The notes beneath the pieces were generated by a model. That model was not told the origin of the DNA and made no database searches. It saw only the letters and a program-made list of their open reading frames with translations. Below are positions 25,886-35,500 of a stretch of 46,086 bases of DNA, piece by piece. Each line of letters opens with the position of its first letter. Positions within the stretch are counted from its first letter, which is position 1. The translations under genes and the position numbers were made by a program. The stretch comes from Desulfovibrionaceae bacterium (GTDB lineage Bacteria > Desulfobacterota > Desulfovibrionia > Desulfovibrionales > Desulfovibrionaceae): the NCBI GenBank assembly GCA_017454005.1, contig JAFTDU010000021.1, positions 1 through 46,086 of the forward strand, in the 5' to 3' direction.

Positions 25886-27553
25886 TTATAAACATTTTAC
25901 CAGAGCTTGTTTCTGAAAGAACGCTACCCCATAGCACAGTATATGCTTATATCCGTACAATTCATCAGCATATTTCTTCGTTATAATCTGATGTAGTGCT
26001 TCATTACAATCGTTTTCTAAATCACTGTCCTTTTTCGACTTTTTTGCTTCTATGATGATTGCTCTTCTATTATTTTCATCTTTTATCAAAATGTCAGGGC
26101 GCCCAAGACCTTTTTCCTTATTTGATTCTACTGCATAGCCTATTCCAACAAATGCTCCTGCAAGGAAAGCATGATAATAGTCTTCGTGGTAATCATTATA
26201 GCTGATTGTTCTAAATAAAAGTTCTGAAAGAGTTGTTGTAGCATCACTTGTATCCTGATCCCAGAATGCCTGTATCATGCGTTTTTGGATAGTTATATCT
26301 ATAGTTTCTTTGAATAAGGTAACTACAGTTTCTTCAAAAATAGATTTAACTTCTTTATTAGGTATCTTAAGACGCACCATGTCTTCGTCGACATTGGCAT
26401 CAACTTTTGTAAGATAGCCTGTCATAAGTAGAACACTCCACAGGTTATCTTCAGAAGAATGTAAGTTATTATAGGTCAATTTATCTGTAATCTTTTGCAC
26501 AATGCTTCCATTGTTCATCAAGATTTCAAATTTTCCTTTAACATTAAAGTCTCTTCGCTTAACAAAAGACAGAAGTATAGAGTTATGGCTTGTATGTTTC
26601 CAATAGTTCTTAGGTTTTGCATTGTTACGTTGCCTAAGATCTGATATGTAGTTGATTAGATCCCAAGGACAATAAATAGAGCTGTTGCCAAAAATATAAC
26701 CGTCATACCATTCTTTGATAATATCAATTTTATCTGTACGGTCGAAAGCCTCAAGCATGGCATGTACTTCATCAAAAGAAAAACCAAAGTAATTCGAAAA
26801 ATTAGCATCCAAAACTGAATATGACACAAAATTGTTAATGTAAGTAAAAATACTTTCTTTGGCGATACGAAGACATCCTGTAAGCACTGCGAACTGAAGA
26901 AATTCATTATCTTTAAGAGATGTACTTAGAATGCCCTTGATGATATCAAACATTTTAGAATAATATTGATTAATTTTATTATCATTTTCATTTGATTTTG
27001 CAATAGGAACATCGTACTCGTCAATCAAGAGAATGATTTTTTTGTCATAAACTCTATATAGCATTCTCATGAGAACCTTCAAAGAATTTTGAATATCGCT
27101 CTCAGTACCTCTTTGAGCCTTCAGTTTTGCATATATTTCTAGATCATCTTTATCTATCAAGTTATTATTACTTATATCAGAAATTGATTTACAAAGATCT
27201 GCGATAATTGTATTTAATTTTTCATATGCAACTTCATATGTTGTTGATTCAGCATCCTTAAGCGAAATCAATAGTACTGGATATTGATTCATCCATTTCT
27301 GACAGAAATCTTCATGCTTTGTGATGGCAAGCCCATTAAAAATATCCTTGCTGTTCTTACGTATGTTGAAAAAGTTCTCGATCATACTCATCATAAGTGT
27401 TTTTCCAAACCTGCGTGGTCTTGTAAAAAGTGTAACCTCGTTATCAGTCTCATGTACAAGTTCATATAAAAGTTCTGTCTTATCGACATAATAATTGTCT
27501 GATTCCCTAAGTTTAGCAAAATCAGATTTTCCCACACCTATCTTAAAGCCCAT
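25886..27553 (-). CDS. AAA-ATPase with C-terminal PD-(D/E)XK nuclease-like domain (DUF1703 type)
   Basis: The 555-residue product belongs to the AAA-ATPase_like/DUF1703 family. Visible landmarks are the N-terminal YYVDKTELLYEL segment, a variant P-loop FTRPRRFGKT (about residues 43–52; first Gly missing), a Walker B IILLIDEYDVP, a sensor stretch VLTGCLRIAKESIF, the KEWYDGYIFG motif, and near the C-terminus GLGRPDILIK with IIIEAKKSKK, the PD-(D/E)XK catalytic pattern. Members are multi-copy in some gut and host-associated bacteria; their role is not established (defence, mobile DNA or regulation are suggestions). ATG 27553 has an AGGTGGGG-like SD; the longer frame to 27613 is less likely. Base composition is more AT-rich than the core genes. 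Confidence 0.85.
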   Translation of the reverse strand: MGFKIGVGKSDFAKLRESDNYYVDKTELLYELVHETDNEVTLFTRPRRFGKTLMMSMIENFFNIRKNSKDIFNGLAITKHEDFCQKWMNQYPVLLISLKDAESTTYEVAYEKLNTIIADLCKSISDISNNNLIDKDDLEIYAKLKAQRGTESDIQNSLKVLMRMLYRVYDKKIILLIDEYDVPIAKSNENDNKINQYYSKMFDIIKGILSTSLKDNEFLQFAVLTGCLRIAKESIFTYINNFVSYSVLDANFSNYFGFSFDEVHAMLEAFDRTDKIDIIKEWYDGYIFGNSSIYCPWDLINYISDLRQRNNAKPKNYWKHTSHNSILLSFVKRRDFNVKGKFEILMNNGSIVQKITDKLTYNNLHSSEDNLWSVLLMTGYLTKVDANVDEDMVRLKIPNKEVKSIFEETVVTLFKETIDITIQKRMIQAFWDQDTSDATTTLSELLFRTISYNDYHEDYYHAFLAGAFVGIGYAVESNKEKGLGRPDILIKDENNRRAIIIEAKKSKKDSDLENDCNEALHQIITKKYADELYGYKHILCYGVAFFQKQALVKCL

Positions 27554-28301
27554 ATGAAGCCCCACCTTTCCTAGTTTGATGAAAATGGGTGTCGACTTTC
27601 TTTTTAGTCGCATAGCACTACATTTTATATAAACCTATTTTTCTATGATAAACGAACTAAATGATTTACATAGAAAATTTAAAATTTACAACAATTTCAA
27701 TTTATCGAATCTTTACTGTAGAGGATGCTAAATAATCTTTAAGAAATATTGCTGCTTTACTAAAATACATACGTATCTAATTATGATAGAAATATAATTA
27801 TTACATATTCATTATTATTATATAGCGTTTTTATTATAAAGTATGATCTATCAAGCTATATAAATTTTGATAACTAATTAATGTTTATCAATAATAGCTG
27901 TTATTATATATTTTAAGTTTACTGAATTGTTAAATTTTCTAATTTTGTTAAAAATCACCACGTAATGATATATTGCATTAGTAATTAGAATAATTTATTT
28001 ATATGTATTATTGAAACTCTGTACACTCTATAAATGTTATCTGAGCTACATTTGCACCACGTATTTTATATGTCTTTATTTAAGTTTATCAATATAAGTT
28101 GTATGTGTATCGTATATTAGATTTATATTTTTTGTTTATGACAAAGATTTTCTTCCACAACTCGTCGTTATTGTATAGGTTACACTTATTATTTAAAGAT
28201 TTATTATTTTTGTAAATCCATAATTTAAATGTTATGAGTCAAAGTTAAGAATGTTTATAAATTTAGCACCATATTAAACTTTAGATTTAAGGTTTACAAC
28301 T
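27554..28301. other. extremely AT-rich region between divergent AAA–nuclease genes
   Basis: Nearly 750 bases of almost unbroken A/T between two divergently read paralogues. It has no reading frame of note. Many TATAAT-like hexamers occur by composition alone, so no promoter is called. The arrangement suggests a shared control region. No terminal inverted repeats or target duplications were noticed by eye. Confidence 0.5.
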
Positions 28302-29990
28302 ATGTTTGTTCCTGGAATTGGAATTGATAATTTTAAAAAAATGATTGAATCAAATGTAACATATATAGATAAAACAAAGTTTATTCAAGATATTGTTGCT
28401 CCAGATCACCCAGAAGTTTTTCTTTTCACACGTCCAAGGCGTTTTGGGAAAACTTTGTATTTAAGTATGTTAGCAGAGTTTTTTGATATTTGTAAAAATA
28501 GTAAAAATCTTTTTGCAAATTTATACATAGCTCACAATCATGAACTATGTGATAAATGGCTGAATCAATACCCAGTTATTAATATCACTTTGAAAGAAAT
28601 TAATACAAGTAATTATAAAGATTCAATTGACAATTTTTCCGAGTGTATTCGTCAAATTATTATAGAACATCTTTATTTACTTAATAGTCCCAAAATAATT
28701 AATGCGAGTAAAAAAATACTAAACAAATATTTAGATTGTGAAGGTTCTGAATTTGAATTGAGAAAATCTTTAATAATGTTGAGTGAAGCTCTGTATTTGC
28801 ATTGGGAAAAATCAATAATTTTACTGATTGATGAGTATGATGTGCCTTTAAATTATGCTTGGCAATATAATTATTACTCTGAAATGCTAAGTTTTATTAG
28901 AAATCTATTCGGATATGCGCTTAAAGGAAATAAATATTTAAAATTTGCAATTTTAACTGGATGCTTAAGAATTTCAAAGGAAAGTATTTTTACTGGTGTC
29001 AACAATTTTAAATGTTTCCCAATTTCTAATTTCAATTATGCTGAAACATTTGGTTTTACAGCTAAAGAAGTTGACTATTTATTAGAAATATCAGGATTTA
29101 GTCACAAACGACATGAAATAAAAGCTTGGTATGATGGTTATACATTTGGTAACAATTCCGAAATGTATTGCCCTTGGGATGTTTTGAATTATTTATATGA
29201 TTTAAAATCTCAGCCAAATCTTCAACCTCAGGCTTATTGGCTGAATTCAAGTTCAAATGATCTAATTAAAAATGTTGATTACAATATAACTTTTGATATT
29301 AAAGATAAAATTCAAATACTTCTCAGTAAAGGATCTATTCGATGTCAAATATCAGAAGGTATGACCTATGAAGCTATTTTAAATTCTGAAAATGATTTTT
29401 GGAATTTACTTTATGCTACAGGTTATCTGACAAAATCAAGACATTTTTTAAATCATAACGATATTCAATCAGATGAAACAGATGTATGGTTACAAATTCC
29501 TAATGCTGAGATTGAACGAATATTTATATCGTTAGTTGATAGATGGTTTAAAACAAAAATAGAAAATTTAGAACGTAAAGAATTATTACAAGCATTTTGG
29601 TCTGGAGATGATCAAAAATTAACTGCAATTATTTCTAATATTTTACTTAATACGATTAGTTACTACGATTATAATCAATATTTTTATCATGCTTTTTTAC
29701 TTGGACTTTTCTATGGTCTAAAATATTCTGTTATTTCTAATGTTGAAAGTGGTGAAGGACGTGTAGACATAATAATTAAGGACTCAGAAATTAATCCACA
29801 GGTTGGTGCCTGCATTGAAGTTAAAACGACTCAAGATGAAAGTATAAATTTAGATAAACTGTCCCAATATGCATTAAAACAGATTCAAGATAATCAATAT
29901 GATGCACCTTTACAGAAACTTAAATTAAAAGTTATCAACTGGGGAATTGCATTTTATAAGAAATCATGTATAGCTAGATCGAGCTACTAA
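28302..29990 (+). CDS. AAA-ATPase with C-terminal PD-(D/E)XK nuclease-like domain (DUF1703 type), second copy
   Basis: The 562-residue paralogue of the gene on the other side of the spacer has the same domain order: TYIDKTKFI, FTRPRRFGKT (about residues 42–51), IILLIDEYDVP, ILTGCLRISKESIFTGVNNF, KAWYDGYTFG, and a C-terminal GEGRVDIIIK plus CIEVKTTQDE with a following QYALKQI helix. The sequences differ at most non-motif positions, so this is not a recent duplication. Its base composition is even more AT-rich than its partner's, a sign of separate acquisition or long drift. An AAGG tract precedes ATG 28302. Full length and frame-intact, in contrast to the decayed genes elsewhere here. Confidence 0.85.
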   Translation: MFVPGIGIDNFKKMIESNVTYIDKTKFIQDIVAPDHPEVFLFTRPRRFGKTLYLSMLAEFFDICKNSKNLFANLYIAHNHELCDKWLNQYPVINITLKEINTSNYKDSIDNFSECIRQIIIEHLYLLNSPKIINASKKILNKYLDCEGSEFELRKSLIMLSEALYLHWEKSIILLIDEYDVPLNYAWQYNYYSEMLSFIRNLFGYALKGNKYLKFAILTGCLRISKESIFTGVNNFKCFPISNFNYAETFGFTAKEVDYLLEISGFSHKRHEIKAWYDGYTFGNNSEMYCPWDVLNYLYDLKSQPNLQPQAYWLNSSSNDLIKNVDYNITFDIKDKIQILLSKGSIRCQISEGMTYEAILNSENDFWNLLYATGYLTKSRHFLNHNDIQSDETDVWLQIPNAEIERIFISLVDRWFKTKIENLERKELLQAFWSGDDQKLTAIISNILLNTISYYDYNQYFYHAFLLGLFYGLKYSVISNVESGEGRVDIIIKDSEINPQVGACIEVKTTQDESINLDKLSQYALKQIQDNQYDAPLQKLKLKVINWGIAFYKKSCIARSSY

Positions 29991-30439
29991 TATCATAAAT
30001 GTGCTCTTTACTAACAGCTTCACGCTTTCCAATTATAATTGATAAGATAAAGTAGGATCATACTTTGATATTGCAGATTGAGTCACGCTCAAATTTTATC
30101 AAGGTGCAGAAATAATATTTAGATAAAGAATTGTTTATATATTGATATATTGATTAAATATTCTAGATTTTTGTAATAATTTACAAAAATTAAATTCAGT
30201 ACTATTATTATATAATTTAAGTTGTACACTAAATAGCTAGCCAACTCTTAATTTACATCCTGGTGATGGTGATCTACAAATGTATTACTACTTTGGGTAT
30301 AAGTTAGGATAATCTATTATTGTATTTAAACATATGGTGATGCATCTTTTACAGACATTTTACTGCTCTATTTTATATTTTAAAATGATAAGAGTGTAAG
30401 ATTTGCATTTACACTTTTGCTAAATTCAAGGAGACCTAG
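29991..30439. other. AT-rich spacer
   Basis: About 450 bases without a credible gene on either strand. Only the SD of the following SDR gene (AAGGAGA near 30428) was identified. No hairpin with a T-run follows the AAA–nuclease gene. Confidence 0.5.
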
Positions 30440-31090
30440 ATGGCGAAAAAATTAGCAGTTGTAGTTGGGGCTGGAAAAGGTATGGGGGTAAACATCGCGA
30501 AGGTCTTTGGGCAGCATGATTTTATAGTGGCGATGCTTGCACGCGACCTTGAAAAACTTGCACCTCTAGTCAATGAAGTTAAAACACTTGGCATTGAAGC
30601 ATACGCTTATGCAGCAGATGCGGCAAACCCAGATTCTCTTTCAGATTGCTTTGCCAAGATACAGCAAAATCACGGCGATGTGGATGTGCTCATATATAAT
30701 GCTGCTAACTTAACGCCTGGATTTCCCACCAAAATCGGAAGTAGTGATTTGATGCAACACTATCAAGTGGATGTAGCTAGCGCACTCCATGCCGCCAATC
30801 TCGTCTTGCCAAAGCAAATAGCAAAAGGCAAGGGGGCTATTCTCTTTACCGGTGGCGGTTTTGCCCTCTATCCCATGGCAGAGTATACTTGCCTCTCCAT
30901 TGATAAAGCTGCCCTGCGTGCCTTAGCGTTTGCTCTGTCGCAAGAAGTGAAACCTCTGGGCATCTATGTAGGTATTGTGACTATCATGGGAGCTATTGCA
31001 CCTAATACGCATTTTGATCCAGCAGATATTAGCATAAAGTTTTGGGAGCTTTATGAGCAACAAGCTGATGTGGAATACATCTTCAAATAA
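30440..31090 (+). CDS. Short-chain dehydrogenase/reductase-fold protein lacking the catalytic Tyr
   Basis: The 216-residue Rossmann-fold protein starts with a GAGKGMG dinucleotide loop (residues 10–16) and has the NAAN structural motif near residue 87. At the normal Y-x3-K site the sequence is AEYTCLSIDKAALRAL: K156 is present but the residue four before it is Leu152, not Tyr, and the nearest Tyr is seven before. The preceding Ser is replaced in TGGGFALYP. This pattern recurs in an atypical SDR subgroup, so it may not be a defect, but ordinary SDR chemistry is doubtful. AAGGAGA precedes ATG 30440. It is monocistronic. The ligand is unknown. Confidence 0.82.
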   Translation: MAKKLAVVVGAGKGMGVNIAKVFGQHDFIVAMLARDLEKLAPLVNEVKTLGIEAYAYAADAANPDSLSDCFAKIQQNHGDVDVLIYNAANLTPGFPTKIGSSDLMQHYQVDVASALHAANLVLPKQIAKGKGAILFTGGGFALYPMAEYTCLSIDKAALRALAFALSQEVKPLGIYVGIVTIMGAIAPNTHFDPADISIKFWELYEQQADVEYIFK

Positions 31091-31315
31091 AAAGTTGATT
31101 GATTTTGCGCATGTATCTATTGTATACCACAGACAGCAATAGATCTTCTATAAAGCATGTTAATAAGTTCCTAATTTAAATCTCATGTGATACTATCATG
31201 ATTTATGCTTTTTGTGAACATAAGTAAAAATTGTTTGCGCCATTATCAATCATGTTAACTAATTTTAGATTATACTAGCTTTAAAGCAAATCTAGTGCCA
31301 TAGCTTTAGTAGTCA

Positions 31316-31346
31316 CAAAAAAAGCGAGTCCATTATGGACTCGCTT
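31316..31346 (-). terminator. Rho-independent terminator of the P-type ATPase gene
   Basis: AAGCGAGTCCAT (31322–31333) pairs with ATGGACTCGCTT (31335–31346) around a single T. On the minus strand it ends in a run of seven T. It lies about 30 bases beyond the ATPase stop. Confidence 0.88.
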
Positions 31347-31377
31347 AAATAGTTAAGGCTTCACTTTGCAACTATTG

Positions 31378-33495
31378 CTATTCTTTATTAGGTGTTTGTT
31401 TAAAGCTAAAGCTCCCTAAGTGCGGGCGCATGGCATTGAGAGAAATGCCTAAGGTCGTTAAATTATGGAGCAAGGCTGAAGTGCCGGCTGGTAAAATATT
31501 AAACAGTCCTCCTGCCAAAAAGAGACTATTTAACAGTAATGTGGCCACAAAATTGGTATTAATGCGCCGCATGGTGGATTTGCCAAGACGTCTTGCCGCA
31601 ACTAACCCATTGAGATCTGCTTTGGTCAATAGTACGTTGGCTACTTCTTGGGCTAAATCTGTGCCATCAATCATGGCTACACCCACATGCGCAGAAGATA
31701 AGGCAGGTGCATCATTAATTCCATCGCCTACCATTAAGACCTTGCAACCATTATCTGTGAGTTCTTGGACAATCTGAGCTTTATCTGCAGGGAGTATTTG
31801 GGCACGATATTCAGTTATGCCGGCACGTTGGGCAATGGCTTTCGCTGTGCGTTCGTCATCACCTGTGAGCATAATGACCCGTTTAAAGCCCTCTTGACGC
31901 AAACGTTCGATAACAGCAATGGCTTCTTTACGCAAGGGGTCTTCAATGGCCAATAAACCTGCAAGTTTACCATCTTCAGCCATGTAGAGTAGGGATCTGC
32001 CTAGAGCACTTTGTTCAGCAATCTCTTTGGCAAGAGGTGAGATATCCACATGTTCATCACATTCAATATAATGCCTACTACCTACACAGAGTTGCTTGTC
32101 ATACAAGCAAGATGACACACCGTGGGCTACAATATAGTTGACTTGAGCATGTTCTTCTTCGTGGATTAAATTTTCTTCCTGGGCTTTTTGTACCACAGCA
32201 CGGGCCACAGGATGGGGAAAATGTTCCTCAAGACAAGCCATAATGCGTAAGACTTCATTGCGCTCCCAGCCTGGGCAAGGAATAACTTCTGCTACTACCG
32301 GGCTAGCATTGGTTAAGGTACCTGTTTTGTCAAAAACCAATGTATCGGCTTCGTTAAGAGCCTCAAGGAAGCGTCCACCTTTGATCACGACACCATGGTG
32401 CGCACCTTCGCGCATGGCGGCAAGGACGGCTAGCGGTGTGGCCAATTTTAAGGCGCAGGAGTAATCTACCAGTAAGACTGAGGCTGCCCGCATAAAATTG
32501 CGGGTAATAGCAAAGACAAGGCCTGAGAGGGCAAAGGTAAAGGGCACAGCGAGATCTGCCATGCGTTCACTTTTGCCTTGGATGCCGGCTTTGAGGGCTT
32601 CTGATTCTTCGATAAAGGTTGCAACTTGGCGAAAACGTGTATCATCACCTACTTGGGTGACTCGAATAACAATTTCGCCCTCTTCAACTACTGTGCCTGC
32701 AAAGACTGCCCCGCCATGCTCACGCTTGACACCAATGGGTTCGCCAGTCATTGAAGCTTGATTAACTACAGCTGTACCTTCTTCGACAATGCCATCAATG
32801 GGAATGGCACTGCCAGCCCTGACGATGACAAGATCATCCTTTTTAATTTTGGCAAGAGGCACGCATACTTCAGAACCATCAACCTTGCACCACACTGTAT
32901 TAATATTGAGTGTCAAACTCTCAGTCAAGGAATCTAGGGAATGGCGTTTGGTCCAGTAGGCTAAGGTATCACCGAGACCGAGTAACAAGGTTAACATTGA
33001 TACCGTGTTAAAGTCACGCATATACAGCGAGGCCGCAATAGCAGATGCATCTAAGACCTCGACAGTAAGTTTGCCATGCAAGAGAGCGTCTATACCTTTT
33101 AAGATAAAGGGAATGGCCCCAATTATAGCTGAAGCTATACGCAAATTGTTTGATAAAAAGGGCCGGACAAAAAGATAACGCAATAAGGGCGCAAAACCAC
33201 CTAGAAAAGGCTTGGGGTCTGTTTCTTGACCTTGCAAGTTTTGTAAGGCAGGCAATTTTTCATTGGCGTCAAATAGTTTGAGGGCCTCAAGACGACTTTT
33301 TTGATCTGCATAAAAGACCAGAAAACTCCCTGCCCGCGGATTACTGCTAGCCTTTAAGATGCCATTAATTTTTAGCAGTTTGTGTACAAGGTCTTCACAA
33401 ACAGTGCTAGGAATTGGACAATGTGAACGGATGCGCATCCTGCCATCGGTAGCAGTCTGCAGACCTTGGATTTCATGAACGAGATAAAAAGGCAT
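31378..33495 (-). CDS. Heavy-metal P1B-type ATPase with an N-terminal HMA2-like domain
   Basis: This 705-residue ion pump has an N-terminal HMA2-like fold (about residues 1–75; GRMRIRSHCPIPS strand, no CxxC), membrane helices, the actuator motif MTGEP (TGE 250–252), phosphorylated D389 in FDKTGTLTN, HP in HFPHPVARAV, and MVGDGINDAPAL. The ion-pathway helix carries YSCALK (345–350) in place of the Cu-type CPC motif, so copper is less likely. Zn, Mn or Fe are possible, but the metal cannot be read from this. TAGGAG lies upstream of ATG 33495. A terminator follows. A small membrane protein and a second HMA2 protein within 1.7 kb suggest one functional module. Confidence 0.93.
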   Translation of the reverse strand: MPFYLVHEIQGLQTATDGRMRIRSHCPIPSTVCEDLVHKLLKINGILKASSNPRAGSFLVFYADQKSRLEALKLFDANEKLPALQNLQGQETDPKPFLGGFAPLLRYLFVRPFLSNNLRIASAIIGAIPFILKGIDALLHGKLTVEVLDASAIAASLYMRDFNTVSMLTLLLGLGDTLAYWTKRHSLDSLTESLTLNINTVWCKVDGSEVCVPLAKIKKDDLVIVRAGSAIPIDGIVEEGTAVVNQASMTGEPIGVKREHGGAVFAGTVVEEGEIVIRVTQVGDDTRFRQVATFIEESEALKAGIQGKSERMADLAVPFTFALSGLVFAITRNFMRAASVLLVDYSCALKLATPLAVLAAMREGAHHGVVIKGGRFLEALNEADTLVFDKTGTLTNASPVVAEVIPCPGWERNEVLRIMACLEEHFPHPVARAVVQKAQEENLIHEEEHAQVNYIVAHGVSSCLYDKQLCVGSRHYIECDEHVDISPLAKEIAEQSALGRSLLYMAEDGKLAGLLAIEDPLRKEAIAVIERLRQEGFKRVIMLTGDDERTAKAIAQRAGITEYRAQILPADKAQIVQELTDNGCKVLMVGDGINDAPALSSAHVGVAMIDGTDLAQEVANVLLTKADLNGLVAARRLGKSTMRRINTNFVATLLLNSLFLAGGLFNILPAGTSALLHNLTTLGISLNAMRPHLGSFSFKQTPNKE

Positions 33496-34174
33496 CCTCT
33501 AGTGCTCCTACAAAGGTCAAGCACCCCACTCTAAAGTAAAGTGAGGCTTGGAAGAATTTGCAAGCCCAATTAATTGTCGGCACAAATATTGTTCAGGCAA
33601 GAGCGTATAGCAAAAGACTGTTACCAAGTCTTTCAGCTTAGCCACGAGTGTGGACACATAAAAGACTCTTGAATCTATTATATGCCGATCTTTTTATTTG
33701 AAAGAGTCAGACAAATCGCCTCTCTGAACAAGACACTTGAAACGTGCGTTAGGATATGCACGCCTTATATCTTATAAGAGAAATTTTGATACCAAGAATA
33801 GGCTTGTGCTTTAGTTCACAATTGATTTACCAACGTATTACTTTAAAACATGATAACTTGCAGAATCTAGTCGCAAAGCAAATTAGTTTTAGTATACAAT
33901 GTGTACTATGGCATATCTAAAATTTACTGTCACATACATTAAGCTCTTGAATGAGTCTTGAGAGAGACATTAAGCGTAGCGGCAACGGCAAGTTTTTACT
34001 TGACAATGCACTCTAAACATTGGTTGACATGGCTTGTTTTTCCTGCATCTTCACAGACAATATTCTTAATATATAGCGTGCTTAAAAGAAATTTAGCGAA
34101 CCAGTTTTGCAAGCTGATTCGCTAAATTTCTTCCAATATCTGATTGAAATATTTATAATTGCAGGGTGAGAAAA
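33496..34174. other. intergenic region between the ATPase and small membrane protein genes
   Basis: About 680 bases with no accepted gene. It is less AT-rich at its left end (33500–33800) and has repeated AAAGACTSTT-like words, which could be an RNA leader of the ATPase gene, but no defined riboswitch was recognised. The terminator at 34086–34132 belongs to the gene at 34175. Confidence 0.5.
34086..34132 (-). terminator. Rho-independent terminator of the small membrane protein gene
   Basis: AAGAAATTTAGCGAA (34086–34100) and TTCGCTAAATTTCTT (34118–34132) form a perfect 15-bp stem with a 17-base loop. The minus strand continues with a short T-tract. It lies 43 bases after the stop of the gene at 34175. 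Confidence 0.75.
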
Positions 34175-34426
34175 TTAAGCTTCTTGAGCCTCAGCAGCTT
34201 GTTTTTTATCAGCCTTTTGTCTGGCCGCGGCTGCCATATCTTCAATGTCTTCTTTTAGGGTTTCAACTTTGCCCAAGATGGCATCCTTGACACTGATGCC
34301 TCGGCTAAGCAGGTCAGATGCGACTGGTTTTAGATCGAGTTTTCCTTTGCTTACGGCAATTGCGCCTACGGCACCGAGAGCTACACCAGCAAGAAGAACG
34401 AGTCCGTATTTTAAGACATCTGTCAT
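34175..34426 (-). CDS. small one-TM protein with an acidic/basic tail beside metal-ATPase genes
   Basis: The 83-residue product has one N-terminal membrane helix with small-residue packing (VLLAGVALGAVGAIAVSKG, residues 8–26) followed by a charged helical tail (KVETLKEDIEDMAAAARQKAD…) ending in AEAQEA. ATG 34426 has TTGGAGGCG upstream. The architecture recalls the small membrane adaptors (PacL/DUF1490, DUF6110-like) encoded beside P1B ATPases in other bacteria, which are known in mycobacteria to support metal efflux. The tail here has no His or Cys, so direct metal binding is not evident. The family link is an inference from size, topology and context. Confidence 0.75.
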   Translation of the reverse strand: MTDVLKYGLVLLAGVALGAVGAIAVSKGKLDLKPVASDLLSRGISVKDAILGKVETLKEDIEDMAAAARQKADKKQAAEAQEA

Positions 34427-34755
34427 AATCACGCCTCCAAAAGAAAAGATAGATTTTGCCGCGTACGTGTTATTAAATAATAAGCTAAGAAGGGTAAAAG
34501 TCAAGACGCGACAAAAAAATTGTTTGTCACTTAGAGGCTCGGGCGTTCTTTTTCTAAGTTAGTCCTGTCTCTAGATATAGCGTGTACAGTATGCTACCAA
34601 CGCTTCTCAGAAGCAATGTAAGCCATATGTTATGCGTGACTTTGGGTTGACCTTTGCTAGTCTCAAAGGATATAATTGTTTATTTACGTTTAACCGAAAA
34701 ATCTAGGCCTGTCAAGAAAAAGAAATTGCATTTCAACTGCAAAGGATACTTACTC

Positions 34756-35184
34756 ATGAGTACACCTAGTTATGTGGTTAGTCAGATCGAAGGTCGCGTG
34801 CGCTTACGGCATCCTATATTTCAAACTGAAGAGGGGCGTGCAACAGCCCTAGATATTTTACAACGGGAGAAACAAATTCGGGAAATTAAGCCTGGACATT
34901 CCTCCATTTTGGTTTTGTTTGACCCCGCATTTGACCTAAAAAAGCTCTGGCAAGAGCTTGAGGCGGCTTTGCCGGCGCTATCTGCTAACAAGACTTCTGA
35001 AAAGTCCCTTGAGAGCCTTTTAGGCATAAGCGCACGTAAATTAGAGCTCCGCTTTTTGTTGTGTGTGACAGGCTTTGCTTCTTTACTGGGCTTTGTTGAA
35101 AGCGGTAAAGCTCACGTTTATACTTCAGTATTGTTTTTAATTTTGTTGAGTCGCCATATCTGGATGCGGAAGCAAGCTATGTAA
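34756..35184 (+). CDS. HMA2-domain membrane protein
   Basis: The 142-residue protein starts with a domain like the ATPase's own N-terminus: SYVVSQIEGRVRLRHPIFQ, a helix, then IREIKPGHSSILVLFDP, the beta–alpha–beta plan of HMA2 domains without a CxxC metal motif. The C-terminal third holds one or two membrane segments (LRFLLCVTGFASLLGF and TSVLFLILLSRHIW). ATG 34756 was chosen for the AAAGGA SD; the open frame begins 34 codons earlier without one. It is divergent from the small one-TM gene and close to the HMA2-headed ATPase, so it may dock to or regulate the pump. Confidence 0.8.
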   Translation: MSTPSYVVSQIEGRVRLRHPIFQTEEGRATALDILQREKQIREIKPGHSSILVLFDPAFDLKKLWQELEAALPALSANKTSEKSLESLLGISARKLELRFLLCVTGFASLLGFVESGKAHVYTSVLFLILLSRHIWMRKQAM

Positions 35185-35500
35185 CTTGTAAATCTATATT
35201 TATTGTGTTGGGATTATGATTTAAGATCCCAACACAATATACTTTTTAGTCAGTATTTTTGCATAGAGTTTGTGCGCGTAGAATTTTTGTCTAATCTTAT
35301 AGCTTGAAATTATTAAAATCTAAGCACTATATTATTCATATAGTACTTAAAAAAATTGAGATATACATTACAATGCGCCGTGTATAATTAGAATATTTTT
35401 TGCTATGTTTGATAAAGATTATTGAATAATATTTGCATATATTATATTAATTTATATTTTATGTTTAGTTATTTTATAATTATAAAGTTGGAGATATGCA
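35185..35500. other. AT-rich spacer before the radical SAM gene
   Basis: About 315 bases: the terminator of the HMA2 gene at its left end, then almost pure A/T up to the SD (GGAG near 35491). No short peptide gene that could serve as a radical SAM substrate was found here. Confidence 0.55.
35202..35245 (+). terminator. Rho-independent terminator of the HMA2 gene
   Basis: ATTGTGTTGGGAT (35202–35214) and ATCCCAACACAAT (35226–35238) form a perfect 13-bp stem, followed by ATACTTTTT. It lies 17 bases past the HMA2 gene stop. Confidence 0.85.
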
